Shown: positions 20,015-30,897 of the stretch, piece after piece
How the letters are laid out: each line of letters starts with the position of its first letter
Position numbering within the stretch: the first letter of the stretch is position 1
From: Lactifluus volemus
Lineage: Eukaryota; Basidiomycota; Agaricomycetes; Russulales; Russulaceae
DNA: 49,362 bases
Assembly: GCA_022376515.1 (NCBI GenBank)
Contig: WTXI01000267.1
Location: 1-49,362 of the forward strand
Direction of reading: 5' to 3'
The notes under the pieces: model-generated
Seen by the model: only the letters and a program-made list of their open reading frames with translations
Told to the model about the DNA's origin: nothing
Database searches by the model: none
Made by a program: the position numbers and the translations under genes

Positions 20015-20115
20015 GCATCCGATCGCTGGGCTAACTGGCGACACCACCTGTCGTATGCCGAGAACAAGAGCCCTGCAAAAGACCTCCCCAGCAACACCTA
20101 TCAGGAAAACTTTTG
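20015..20115 (-). pseudogene. Degenerate C-terminal fragment of an MFS transporter, copy B
   Basis: The minus strand reads RALVLGIRQ, equivalent to FSLGMRQ of the antiporters, next to AIGC. The neighbouring bases AAGCCTAAAAGGAGAGAAA and GGATTTTTATCCATGAGCAG (19860-19930) match 14915-14985 of the first unit. It is the second relic of an extra MFS gene. Confidence 0.6.
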
Positions 20116-20130
20116 TTGGGCTCCAGCAAG

Positions 20131-20951
20131 CCAAAAAAAAAAAAGGACAAAAAGCAGCAAAAAGTAGCAAAGGTACAAAAAAAACCTAGAGACACCTGCC
20201 AAAAGTTGCTTTCTGCTGTATTTTTTTTTTTTTCAAAAAATTAAAAAAGTACATTGATTTTACAGGTCCAGGCATTCTCTGGCAAAAATAAAAGTTGGGC
20301 TTTTTCACTTTTAGTGTGAGAAAGTGATAAAGCTTTTGCACAATGTTCTGATTGGCAGGTATTGTTTTTTTTTTCAGCAGTTCCCCGAAACACAAAGGAG
20401 CAAAGTGAGAGCCCAAAAAGTTGGAACTAGTGAAAGATGAAGCACGACGACTCGGGTTGACAGAACTGAGCAGTGAGATCGATTTGGAAGGGGATCCGGC
20501 CCCGCCGGCCCGGAGTCGATATTGCCTGGCATATGAGCGTGGTTAAGGTTGTTAAAAAATGATGTTGGCGTATCGATATCTAACTTTTCGGGGACCTCCT
20601 GAGGCACACTCAGGCTGTACGGATCTCATATGCTTCAAAGCTTTCATCAATCAATTGTGGTGTGGTTTACATATATATCTCATTACGCCCGCGGCTTCCA
20701 TATTACGAAGTGAGACGATAGATCGAGTATCAAGCGTTCACCAAAGGAGATAACCTCTGTATATAGCACTATCGATGCAAAGCTGTGTCTAATGCTACAA
20801 CTGGCTTATTACAAGTCAACGACTGGGAAAGAGCGAAACATAAACAATGGAAAGAAAATTGGCTCGGATAACGTTGCAGAAGCGGAGGGGTCTTGGATGG
20901 CCCACTTCCTCTCGTATAATGTAAGATTGGTGGCCAATGCCGGGCTGTGGG
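20131..20951. other. Intergenic between duplicated units, no gene seen
   Basis: AT-rich with two poly-A/T tracts (near 20135 and 20220). No gene is supported. It should include the 3' untranslated region of antiporter 2. Confidence 0.5.
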
Positions 20952-23242
20952 TTACGCCTCAGACTTTGCCTCAGACTCGGTCCCTGACACTTCCTTCATG
21001 CTCGTACGTTGCGGTAACAACTCCAGTTCCGATCGCTGGGCGACGTCTAACCTTCCCCAGTCCTCATCTATCTCTGTATGCAACTTCAACTGCCGCATAC
21101 CAAGACTAAACAAGAAGCCCGCGATCGAGATCCCGAGCACCGTCTGCCAGACCACCTTGAGCGCCTCTCCGAATGTGTTCCTCACCTCGTTCCTCAGTGA
21201 CGAATTCAGCGTCGGAATGACCGGTATCGTCGCATACGCAATCTCAACTCCCTGCGGGAACTGCGCGAGGAACGACGCAGGGAGGTTTTTCTTCAGCTCA
21301 TTCTGCAAAATGGCGCCGCCGACGGTGACACCCCAGATCTAGCATTCGCGGTAAGTTGACAGTTTAAGCTGTGAAGAGGAAAACCGTTGGTAGGAGGACT
21401 CACATAACCGAAGTTACGTGAGAAGGTGAACAGAGCCATTGCGGGAGCGGTCTGGGTGACTGGGATGGACGCGAGGATAGGGAACAGAGAGACGACATAG
21501 ATGATGCCAACAGCGCCACCGATGACAAGCTGGAACCCGACAGCCTTGGCCATACTGCTATCTGCCCGCAGTGTTGTCAGGATACCAGCGCCGACGACCA
21601 TGAGTACCCAGCCAACATATGTCGGAATTATGTATTTGCCTGTCTTCTTGACCGCGACGCCTGCCACGATCGCGATTAAGCTGATGCTGTACGACAGCCC
21701 GAACAAGTCGATACCAGCACTGGTGGGAGATTTCTCCTTGCATGCTTCGAAGAAGACGGCGTACCAATCTGCCAGTTGCGAGTTTGCGGTGGAGACACCA
21801 GTCAGTGGCCTCGAACTTTCGACACGTGGAATTTTCACATACAACTCAAGCTCGCCAGAACCACAGCCATTATAAAATTTTGCAAATAACCGCTGGCGCC
21901 AGTCCATTCCAGACGAAATAGAATTGGAACCTCGAAAGTGGTTAAATTAGTAAATAATTGTTTCATGTCTTGGGGAAATAACTCACGACAGGCGGTTTAC
22001 AAAAGTAGAACTCATAGATGACGAAGAGACCCAGTCCCACGAAACCAAAAATCAGAGGCACCAGGACATGGGAAGATGACCACGGATAACGCACACCTCC
22101 CCACGTCAGCCCGATAACGACGGAGGTAATGGATCCTGTGATCAGAATATTTCCACTGGCAGCAAAGGTAAGATCGCCTGGGCTCTGTGTTGTAGCAATC
22201 CGAATTCCATGTACTTACATGAAATCCATTTTACTGAGCTTCTCTCTCAGAGTCGCAGGTGGGGTTTTGAGACGCATGAAGAGTATGACGAGAGTTGCGT
22301 TGAAGGCACATATGGGTAGGTTGAGATCTGGGCGTTTCATTTACGACACTGACCAGCACCATCAACAGAATTCAACTTACAAAATATCCATCTCCTACGT
22401 AAAAGGATTGAGAATGTCTGGTAAGAGTTGGGTTGCGAACGGGACGCTCACCATTGCCCTTGCTGAGCCAATGACCCACCAATGACTGGACCAACGCCAC
22501 CACCGATTGCCCAAGAGCTGTCTGGCATCAGCAACGTTCGAGTCGCAAAAAGTGGGAGCACGCACAGTGCCATGAAGCCGCTGAATGTGCCACGCTCCCT
22601 GAGCGTGACCAGATCAGATAACATAATTTGCATTGACGCTGTAATTGCTCCTGCCCCCAACCCCTGTATGGCTTTTGGGTGGAATATTTCAGTAGGTGCA
22701 CGGCCGTTTAGGGAAATACAACACGCACTTCTTCCAGCAATGAGCATATTCATACTCGATGCAGCACCAGAAATGGTGCTTCCGAGCGCGAAGAGGAAGA
22801 GCGCAGTCAGCATGATGGGCCGTCGTCCTATAATCTAATTATGGTGGGGATTTATTGAGATGTGTGTTGCACAGGCGGAGAGGATTGGTCGTACTTGTGT
22901 CAAGCCGCCACAAAGTGGGACAAGAGCTGTAGAGCCCAGTGCATATGCGGAACCGACCCATATGAATTGCTCTCCTTTTAAGTCACGAATAATAGTTGGC
23001 AGGGCCGCCCCGATTGCGGTCTACGATGTGATTTGTGTTGAATGCACAGGGCTGAGCGAAGATGGAAAAAATGTATGACTCACGAATTCTACGGCAGTTA
23101 GGAGAACAGAGAGTGCGAGGGAGAATATGATGCACCAGAACTTCCAGTCCTTCGGCACGCCATTGTGAGTGGAGACTTCTGACTGGGCCGTAAAGTTGGA
23201 CCCTTTGGTGGGAGACGGTGGGAGGGGTGTTGACGATGACAT
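20952..23242 (-). CDS. MFS multidrug:H+ antiporter, 14-TM (paralog 2)
   Basis: Tandem paralog of the gene at 16876-19177, in the same orientation with the same exon pattern. It starts at 23242 with a short hydrophilic N-terminus, then VPKDWKFWCIIFSLALSVLL. The order TAIGAALPTIVREL, IIGRRPIMLTALFL, GLGAGAITASMQIML, SWAIGGGVGPVIGG, RWIF micro-exon (22381-22394), DLFGLSYSISL and SIPVTQTAPAMALF follows the 14-TM drug:H+ antiporter plan. The first intron of this copy has the stronger donor (GTGAGT against GTGGGT in paralog 1). The C-terminal tail is shorter by a few residues and ends at 20952. The two proteins differ mainly in their N- and C-terminal tails. Substrate unknown. Confidence 0.9.
22381..22394 (-). 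other. 14-nt micro-exon of antiporter 2
   Basis: GAGATGGATATTTT flanked by AG and GT on the minus strand, supplying RWIF as in paralog 1. Confidence 0.85.
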
Positions 23243-24876
23243 GAAAAGAGAGAGAGGTGTAACAGAATTTACTGGGAGGAAAAGAAAGTTACGTCAATGA
23301 TGAGAGAGAAGGACATGTTGAATAGATAGAGGAGCGCAAAAGGTGTAGCTAATATCTGACAATGGAGAGGTGATTGCCGGGGTGTGGAGAGGGAAAGTCC
23401 CGGAGTGTCAACGACAAAACTGTCTGTCGGCTCATCCGTAGCCCCATCTCGGTCTGGTCTTTGGACCGAGAACTTAAGAAGTGAAGCCCCATGGGACCGC
23501 GTTGAGAGGAGAGAGAGCAATTGAATTGGAATTGGCCCAGATTGAGTTTATTAGATCACAAGGTTATCCCCACAACGCGGCCATACCTCAGCCAGCTGGC
23601 ACCAATGTGACTCTTTTACCTGATTGTCATCAACCTCATTCCCCATCTGACCTCCGCCGTTGTCACAACCTCGCTCATTTTCTACCCAAAACGGGTTTTT
23701 TTTTGCAACTGAACATCATTTTTCACTAAATGGTCCGGAGGTGTTTGGGAAACGGATAGCGGCCGAGCTGACCGGCTTGACCGTCTATTGTCGGACATTC
23801 CTCAGCGCTTTTCTCCCTGATGTTCCTCCAGGTGACAATCAGAGATTTGGCATGCAATGAATCAACCTGACTGTTCGGCGTGGACTACCAGCGCGATACA
23901 ATGAAAATGTTGCATAAACTTGGGCCGAATCTTACGCCCGGGCCATTAAATTATGCGTACAATGCAGGCGGAGTTAGGACGCAGCGGCGGGATAAAAGAG
24001 TCCTCACTCCAACTCCGCGGCACAACATATGACAACTCTCCAAGTTGAATGAAATTCAAATCGCTATTGAGGTGAGCTGATATCGTAAAGTAGCTGAAGG
24101 TTGTGTTGAGGGGTGGGGTACTGGTAACGAGGATGTGGGGGCCGCTGGGGGTGACACTCTGGCATATATGAACAGCCTGAAACTATCAGAATCGACCTTG
24201 ACGCTCGATGGTCCACACGGACAGTGCTTCTGCTTCTATCTATGTAAACAAGCGCACGCAAAAGGGCTACTAGTGCTCCCGAGGAGGGCCATTCGATTAC
24301 GGCGAGTGGTGTTCGTAACAGCCGGTTAGGTTGATGATGGCGACAATAAGGCGGCAATAACGATTCTGGGGTCCCCGTTTCCAAAAACGTGCGGGTTTGA
24401 CGACCATACCGTCGTGTCGTATTCCGGCCGGTGACAACCCATAGGACGATCCTGCTCGCCGAGTACTTAGCAAGGGACTTCAGTAGGATCAACTCCAGAT
24501 CCTAATAATAGAAGTCTTTCGTGCGGCATTTGTCAGTCAGAGTGGCATAGCTAGTTGCCCACTGCGCGCTAATTAAACTACGTAACTGCCATTTTCGAGC
24601 CACAGCTGCTTGGTTTTTGAGCTCGGTGACGATACCACACCAGGCCAGGGGAACAACCGATCATAATTTCGGCAATGAGCTAGTTAGAAAAGAACTGAAA
24701 ACGCTTTGACTATCGACTGTACGTACGTGATGTATCGCTTGTGTAACGATCCCTTGCATGGCGTGATTCAGGGACGTTCCCAAGATCACAACCTTATTCC
24801 CCGATCCATATGATACAATTCCTGACTGAGTGTAAAAACTCCTACTGATACTGCATACAGGGGGCCATGGATATCA
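23243..24876. other. Promoter region of antiporter 2 and intergenic DNA
   Basis: Holds the upstream region of antiporter 2. An open frame at 23269-23520 (-) has no recognisable pattern. No other gene supported. Confidence 0.5.
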
Positions 24877-26351
24877 TCAATACGGTGGCCGCAGCTCATA
24901 CGAATCATACATCCAATCGAATATGCGCAATTCGTTACTCCCCGTACGGGTAACTAATAACCGCTCAACCCGCAAGATCAGTCTTGTCACGCTGACTGTG
25001 GATAACGAGAGGACAAATCTAATAATAAGTCAGCTTAAACGCATCAAGTGCCATGCGCATGCACGCCGGTTAGTGGGAAACGTACGAAACGGCGATAGGA
25101 TAATATACTTTCTGCGACGGAGTTCAGTAAGACATCGTAGGCCAAAGGAACAAGCGTACGTCGGTGGGTATACTAAGGGCAATGTTCAGGAAACGCCCGG
25201 CTTGGGTGCATAAGGCGGTTTAGGTGGCGACAACCGACACAAAAATAACGCTCACCGAATAGCCCCTTTTTAGCGTATTAAGCAAATTGAGAACCAAAGG
25301 TAAAAAGGCGCACGTACCAGGTAGAACACGCAGCCATCGCGTCGCAAATCCGTGATGATTTTAACATTTGCTCTCCGAGGCCGGCTCGCAGCATTGAATA
25401 TTGTTAGAATAAACAAGAACACGTCAAAGAGCGCCTGCACAATGACGGTGTCAGTAATGCGTTGAAGCCGAGTCAGATAATGTCTACCTGGGATAACCAA
25501 ATTCCTATCCAATATGGACTCCTCCCCTTTATGAGGCACATGTTGAAGATGTATGGGTCATATAACATATCCGCTAGTAACCAGTGAGTTGGTCAACACG
25601 ACAGCCTCATTTTCAGGAACACTCACGCAAGAGTTCTGTAATACTTATTATGACGAAAGCAGTTGTGGCGCAGACTGAGACCGCGTAGGCGATGTAAAGT
25701 ATCCGCAACATCTCTTTTCTGTGGTCCCACAGCGTATATACTCTGATGAGCATGACGTCTAAAGTAAAATCAGTGGTTGACGTATCTGACCATAAGATGA
25801 CCCTTACAATTGGCTAGGACCAGGGAAAGAGATCCCACTGTTGCCACAACAATTATGGCCCCAATACAGCTGGGTAGAGTGTCAGGAACTTCAGCGTCAC
25901 AACTCGTAATGAGGACAGTACAACTGTGGATGATTAAATCACGACTCGTAGTGTAGATGGATAAACACGCACGTCATGTGTCAGATGTGTGACCAAGCCG
26001 CTCAGCGCTATAAGAGTCACATGAATGCGCAGCCCAGCGCTCGCAAGTACGCTCTTACCTTGGAAGTACATAATTTGTGCGAGGGCTACACCATACCGCA
26101 GAATAAGGTAGACTATCTTGATGCCCGTCATAGGTCGTCTCCAGATGTATTTAATCTCATCCTCGGTCGTGAGCAGATAGTCATAGACGAGGATCGCTAA
26201 CGCAGAAGCTGTCGGGCACGTCTGAGCAGCCAGAAGGGAACAATGAGGGACAAACCGTGAACTCACCAGAGATGTAGCGTTCCGCTCTAATTACATCCAA
26301 ATTCTTGACGGCGAGTGGTAACAGGGCCAAGGCGGAGGGAGGAATACTCAT
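24877..26351 (-). CDS. DUF6533 family multi-pass membrane protein
   Basis: A seven-helix-like membrane protein family expanded in basidiomycetes, function unknown. The start at 26351 gives MSIPPSALALLPLAVKNL. Exon 2 gives ALAILVYDYLLTTEDEIKYI and WRRPMTGIKIVYLILRYG, the family signature. Further exons encode GAIIVVATVGSLSLVLANY, VMLIRVYTLWDHRKEM, PDMLYDPYIFNMCLIKGR, ALFDVFLFILTIF, RRDGCVFYL, FLNIALSIPTD and VSVTRLILRVERLL, ending at 24877. Introns are about 50 nt with GT-AG ends. A 10-nt micro-exon (GGGCTATTCG) joins RRDGCVFYL to FLNIAL in frame. The joint between exon 2 and the CTVLITSC exon is not resolved: the phases do not match without an extra exon or an indel. It is probably functional, but that joint needs a transcript. 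Confidence 0.8.
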
Positions 26352-29300
26352 CCTGGAGTCAATGGAGGAGGGGGTAGGGCAGGGCGTCGATCCTTTTCCC
26401 GAGTACGTCCTGCATACTTAATTAAAGAAACAGAACTACACATGGCCCATACGCTTTTGAAACGAAGAAAGGCAAGGGTGATAGCCGGGTCCTGTGTAAC
26501 GAGAGCGAACTAATGGGGTTGCAGGGGTCCAGATCCCGATGGATCTGAGATAATTGAACCCCGTCAGACTCCCTTCAATATCGTGGGCATAGACATCTGA
26601 CGGATGGCGGAGACGGTGCATGATGCCTCGCCGGATTCAGCGCCCGTTTTGCATGGAAACTTGTATTCAGGGCGGGGAGAAAAAAACCAAAGACTGCTCT
26701 TGATTGATCAAGTGTACCGTAACAAAGACAATGACCAGGCAATATCTTGGGCAATATGGCTAGTAAGCCTCGTCTAATGTGGTCAGGTTTAATGAGCAAA
26801 AAAAAACGTAATGGGGTAATTTCTGGGCTCTTGCGAGTGCGAGGTGCCGCGGCTCAGTATATTTTTTCTGACTGTCAACTGGGAATTCAGGTTTCCTTAA
26901 CAGGCCCCGCCATGGTTGTGGTAGTAGGCCTGCTGCGCACGATCTCAGCGGCTTCAGCTTCAAGTCATGGGTGGCTTATCTGGATAACGGTGAGGTACAC
27001 TGCTTCAATCTTTGCGACAAATTTTCATCTTCTGTCCTTCTGGGGAATTTTTAGGGGAAAAAGGAAGGACACTCAGCGTTGCCAGGGGAGATATGTCTTC
27101 GCGGACTATACAGTGAGAGTATCCCATGTAAGTGGAACATTGCCAGAAAAGCAGTGTCTGGGAATTAACGCCGCATACACCCAAGAAGAGGCACATTCCA
27201 CACCTGCGGAAGAAGAGCCCGCCTATTCAGAAATTCTATGGGTGGTGACCAGGAAATTGAAAGGGCAGCCAAACGTAGAAAGTGGAAAGTCCCGGCCCGG
27301 AGGCACCGAATGCCACTGTTGTTCATTCGCATACTAGGACTGGTCGTCTGACTCTCCTGGCGAGGTCTTCGTATCCCCGATCGCATGTCAATTTACCCAT
27401 ATTCTACTCGATAGATTCTCTTTCTCAAGCCCATAAACCAAGCGAAGTTACAATAGCCTCGCTTCTGATGCTATGTCACTTCAAGATTTGTCTTTACATA
27501 ACCCAATTGCGCAGTGACATCACGACGGTCAGACCTCCGTCTGACTCGGAGATATACGCGGTTTCTTTGTCCTCAAACCCTCGTCTGTAAAAAGCTGCGA
27601 TCATGTCTCGCATCCTCCCTCGGGAGACACATGGAAGATGTGATTTCATCAACTTCAAATATGCTTATCCAAGTCAATTTGACACACAGCTTTGATCAAA
27701 CACGTCGCTACCGGCGTTTACTCTCTCCCCACCTCCTGGCCCGTCGTTTAGTCTTGCAAGTCACAGCCTTCCGGATTTTGGGATCAGCGCCGGCCGCTAC
27801 TTGATTATTGCTTTCTATCCGGCCATCATACTAGCACCACGCATAAAGCTGCCAAAAATAGTACCTCTATTTTCCTATTTCGAAGCTTTCATGGGCCTTT
27901 TGAAGACCATTAGCTAGTTCTCAATCAATTCTTCTTCGCATAGTTAATCATCTGTTTGGCTCCGCTGATCCTTATCGAACCAGAACAAAACTCTGATTCA
28001 GAATCTGCAGTGGATAAGTTTACTTTGAGAGTGCTGTGCATGATGGTCTAGTACGTCCGTTCGTCCCATGGCGTGCAACACTACTCAGACCATGAATAAT
28101 CAATCTCATGTAATGATATCCAAGGATAAGTGTTGCACATGGCGCATGCGGCGGAACAAATCTTGTGTCAACATTCCGAAAGGATGGTAACAAGCCACGC
28201 TCTGAAGTGGATCAATCCTCTATCAATATATGAATGTGCTTTTCCATACAGTACCCCTTAACCTGATCACAGGAAAATCTGATTAAGTAGACTTAAATGG
28301 TAGGACAGCCTCCCAAGAACCGAGAGGCGGTCCTCACTGATTGTGATGAATCACTACGAATGGGCCTCCCACGGTTGCACATGGGTGTGTACAACAGGTG
28401 GTAACATCTGTCACAAACACCAACGCTGAATCCACTTGAACCCCCGGGTGTAGCCTCGTAGTGGGGAAAAGAGTGCGCTACAGTGTGATCGGGCGAGACA
28501 GATGTTTCCAGCTGCTGACTGAAGACTCACCGCCTTGAGAAGAAGGCACATATCCGAGAGAGATTGACGTGCCGAACGGAACAGCCTGACTCCATCAACT
28601 TGCCGCTGAATTATCGACGTCCACCGAATGAGATATCAGACAAATTTTGGTGCCCGCGCGGCATGCCTAAGATCCTAGCCGTATGCTACCAGTGGCAACA
28701 AGACGTTATAGCCATGAGAAGAATCCGGCTGTGGGGTAGCGTAGAGAAGGTCACGCCAGCTGCAAGTGTGCTCACGTCCGGTACATCCTGTACTGTATTT
28801 TCCGTCGATGGTAACCATGCAGTGGGAAAGACACGTCAAGGGCGTGTTGCGCTGTGTGTGTCCAAAGTCTGGCCTGTGGACGACTGAGTCAAGGGCAAGC
28901 ATCAGCATTGTGCCGACGGACCAGGATCAGATGCGATGATAGACGATCCGACGGGGGATTGACCCGGGATGACCGCGAGTCCGTGACTGCCGAACCGACG
29001 CTGCTGGGGGCGATAGTGATGCTTTTCTTCTGTGCCCACCAGATGGCTCCTAGTGAAGTGAGTAAAACATTTGGGGTCCTGTCTTCAGTGGGCGCAATCT
29101 TGTGGAGTTTACAAGCAATCTTCATTTGCGCTGAACCGTGCTTTGTTCTTATCGGCGCCGCTTCAAGTTCTCGCCTTGGATTTCATTAAACAAGTCATCT
29201 CGCCGTGTCTCTGGTATCTTTAAAATCGTCGACTAGTGTTTCAAACTTCCTGGCACGCTTCTCTGTTAGAGTTTACGCCACCTTCAACTGCGAGTTTTAC

Positions 29301-30897
29301 AACCGCGACGTTAGTTTTAAAAGTACATCCAAGTTGTTACCTGGACGGAGGCGGGGACACGTGGGACTTATAAAGCGTGGGAGTTTTTGGGTGGCACCCA
29401 CAAACTGCCACACTTATATGTCCCAACGTTGGCATGCAGCGAGGTACTGGTATCTTGTTGACCAAGTATGTACTCAAGGCAGGCCAGCAGGGTGTCCATA
29501 CACGGGGGAGAAAATAGCGCCGTCGAGTCCGACCACCGGACACACTCAATTCCAGATGCGGCCGTTACGTTATTCTATGGTGCTTCTATCCCCCCCAAAT
29601 CAGACGTGTCTGACTGGCCATACTGTGAATTGCGGAGTTCCTGTCATCTTTTGGCAATTTCTTACCTGTTCGAAGCACTGGCACAAAGGCGTGAAGTTTT
29701 AGTTTTGCACCCACTATGAGTCTTTATCATCTGATGATGACTCTCTATAGAAAATTCACGCCTGAAGTTTAATGGTCCGCCATTCTCGGATTTCTCTGGT
29801 TAATAGACGGCAATCACGTTTCTTCCAGAACCTGTGATACTTCTGTTGTCTCTACTGTGACGTTTGTAGTACTTCCACTCCTCGGCTTCAGCTGGGAGTC
29901 CTCGGAGAGGAGACAGGGACCGGGTCTTTTTCTCTGTAGTCCCTGGGTCTTAAAGACGCCGATGACTTGAAGCCCGACGAAGATGAGAAGTTCGCTTCAC
30001 CTGATTGAAGCAATCTTAATGGGTTTCTGGGAAAACGCATCCCATTCAATTACAATAACAGGCCGCCGAGCAACAAAGCCCACCATACCAAATCTTTACG
30101 AAACCAAAAAATGTTCTTTGTAGCCACACCCCATGGACTAGAACCCTTCATAGAGTCCGTCATCAACGCCCCCCAATATACCCCTTATGGACACTGCCGC
30201 CGCTTTTGTAGAGTCTTACTCGGACGGCGAGTTCTGCTCAAGTCCTCCTTCACCTCTACAACGAGCGCAGCACCGTGACCTTACTCGGCTCTCGGCTCTC
30301 CCTGGCACTCTCCCAAGAACGACCCCTGTAACCAACATCTCCCTTCCGTCACACGCCTTAAGCTCCTGAGCTCCACGCGCCGAGGGCTTTGACGTACAGT
30401 ACCAAGTCAGTTCCATGCCTACCCGAAATTCCGTAGCGAACGTCTGGAACCTCCATGTCTGTGAAAAACTTTCATGCCGTTATCGTTATCTAACAAAGGA
30501 AGCAGGCCCGGTCTTCCGAACGTCCTGTTGCTGGACTATCACTCAATCATCCTCGTTGTTGCATCGCACCTCCATTTCCACGAATTTGGACCAGCTTTGA
30601 AAGGACGATTCACGATGGTATGTACACCCACTAGCGATTTTTTCTACTCAAAGCGATGACGGCTCAGCTCGCCAGTGAGACCACTCTCAATTGCCGAAAA
30701 AGCAAGGTTGCCTCGATTGCTGACTGAAAATCGAAAAACTATGGTCCCCATCAAGATATAACTACCAAAATCGTAGAACGGCTGCATACAGATACAATCG
30801 AAAAATTCTGCAACGCAAGACGAATAAATACCTCGTCCGAAAACCAAAAAAAACGGACGCCTGGCCAAACAAGCAAAGTGCATCACGAGCAAAACCT
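26352..30897. other. Gene-poor interval of about 4.5 kb
   Basis: Many open frames of 60-200 codons exist, the longest at 26747-27337 (+), but none shows a recognisable domain, heptads or plausible exon chains. A weakly protein-like frame at 30187-30369 (+) may be a fragment. Base composition is even and no transposon ends were seen. I regard it as intergenic or very old decayed sequence. Confidence 0.5.

Noticed and set aside
26747..27337. 196-codon open frame on plus
   Set aside because: No recognisable domain, odd composition, no supporting exon chain. Probably chance in a long gene-poor interval.
29205..29702. 165-codon open frame on plus
   Set aside because: No domain or compositional pattern of a real protein.
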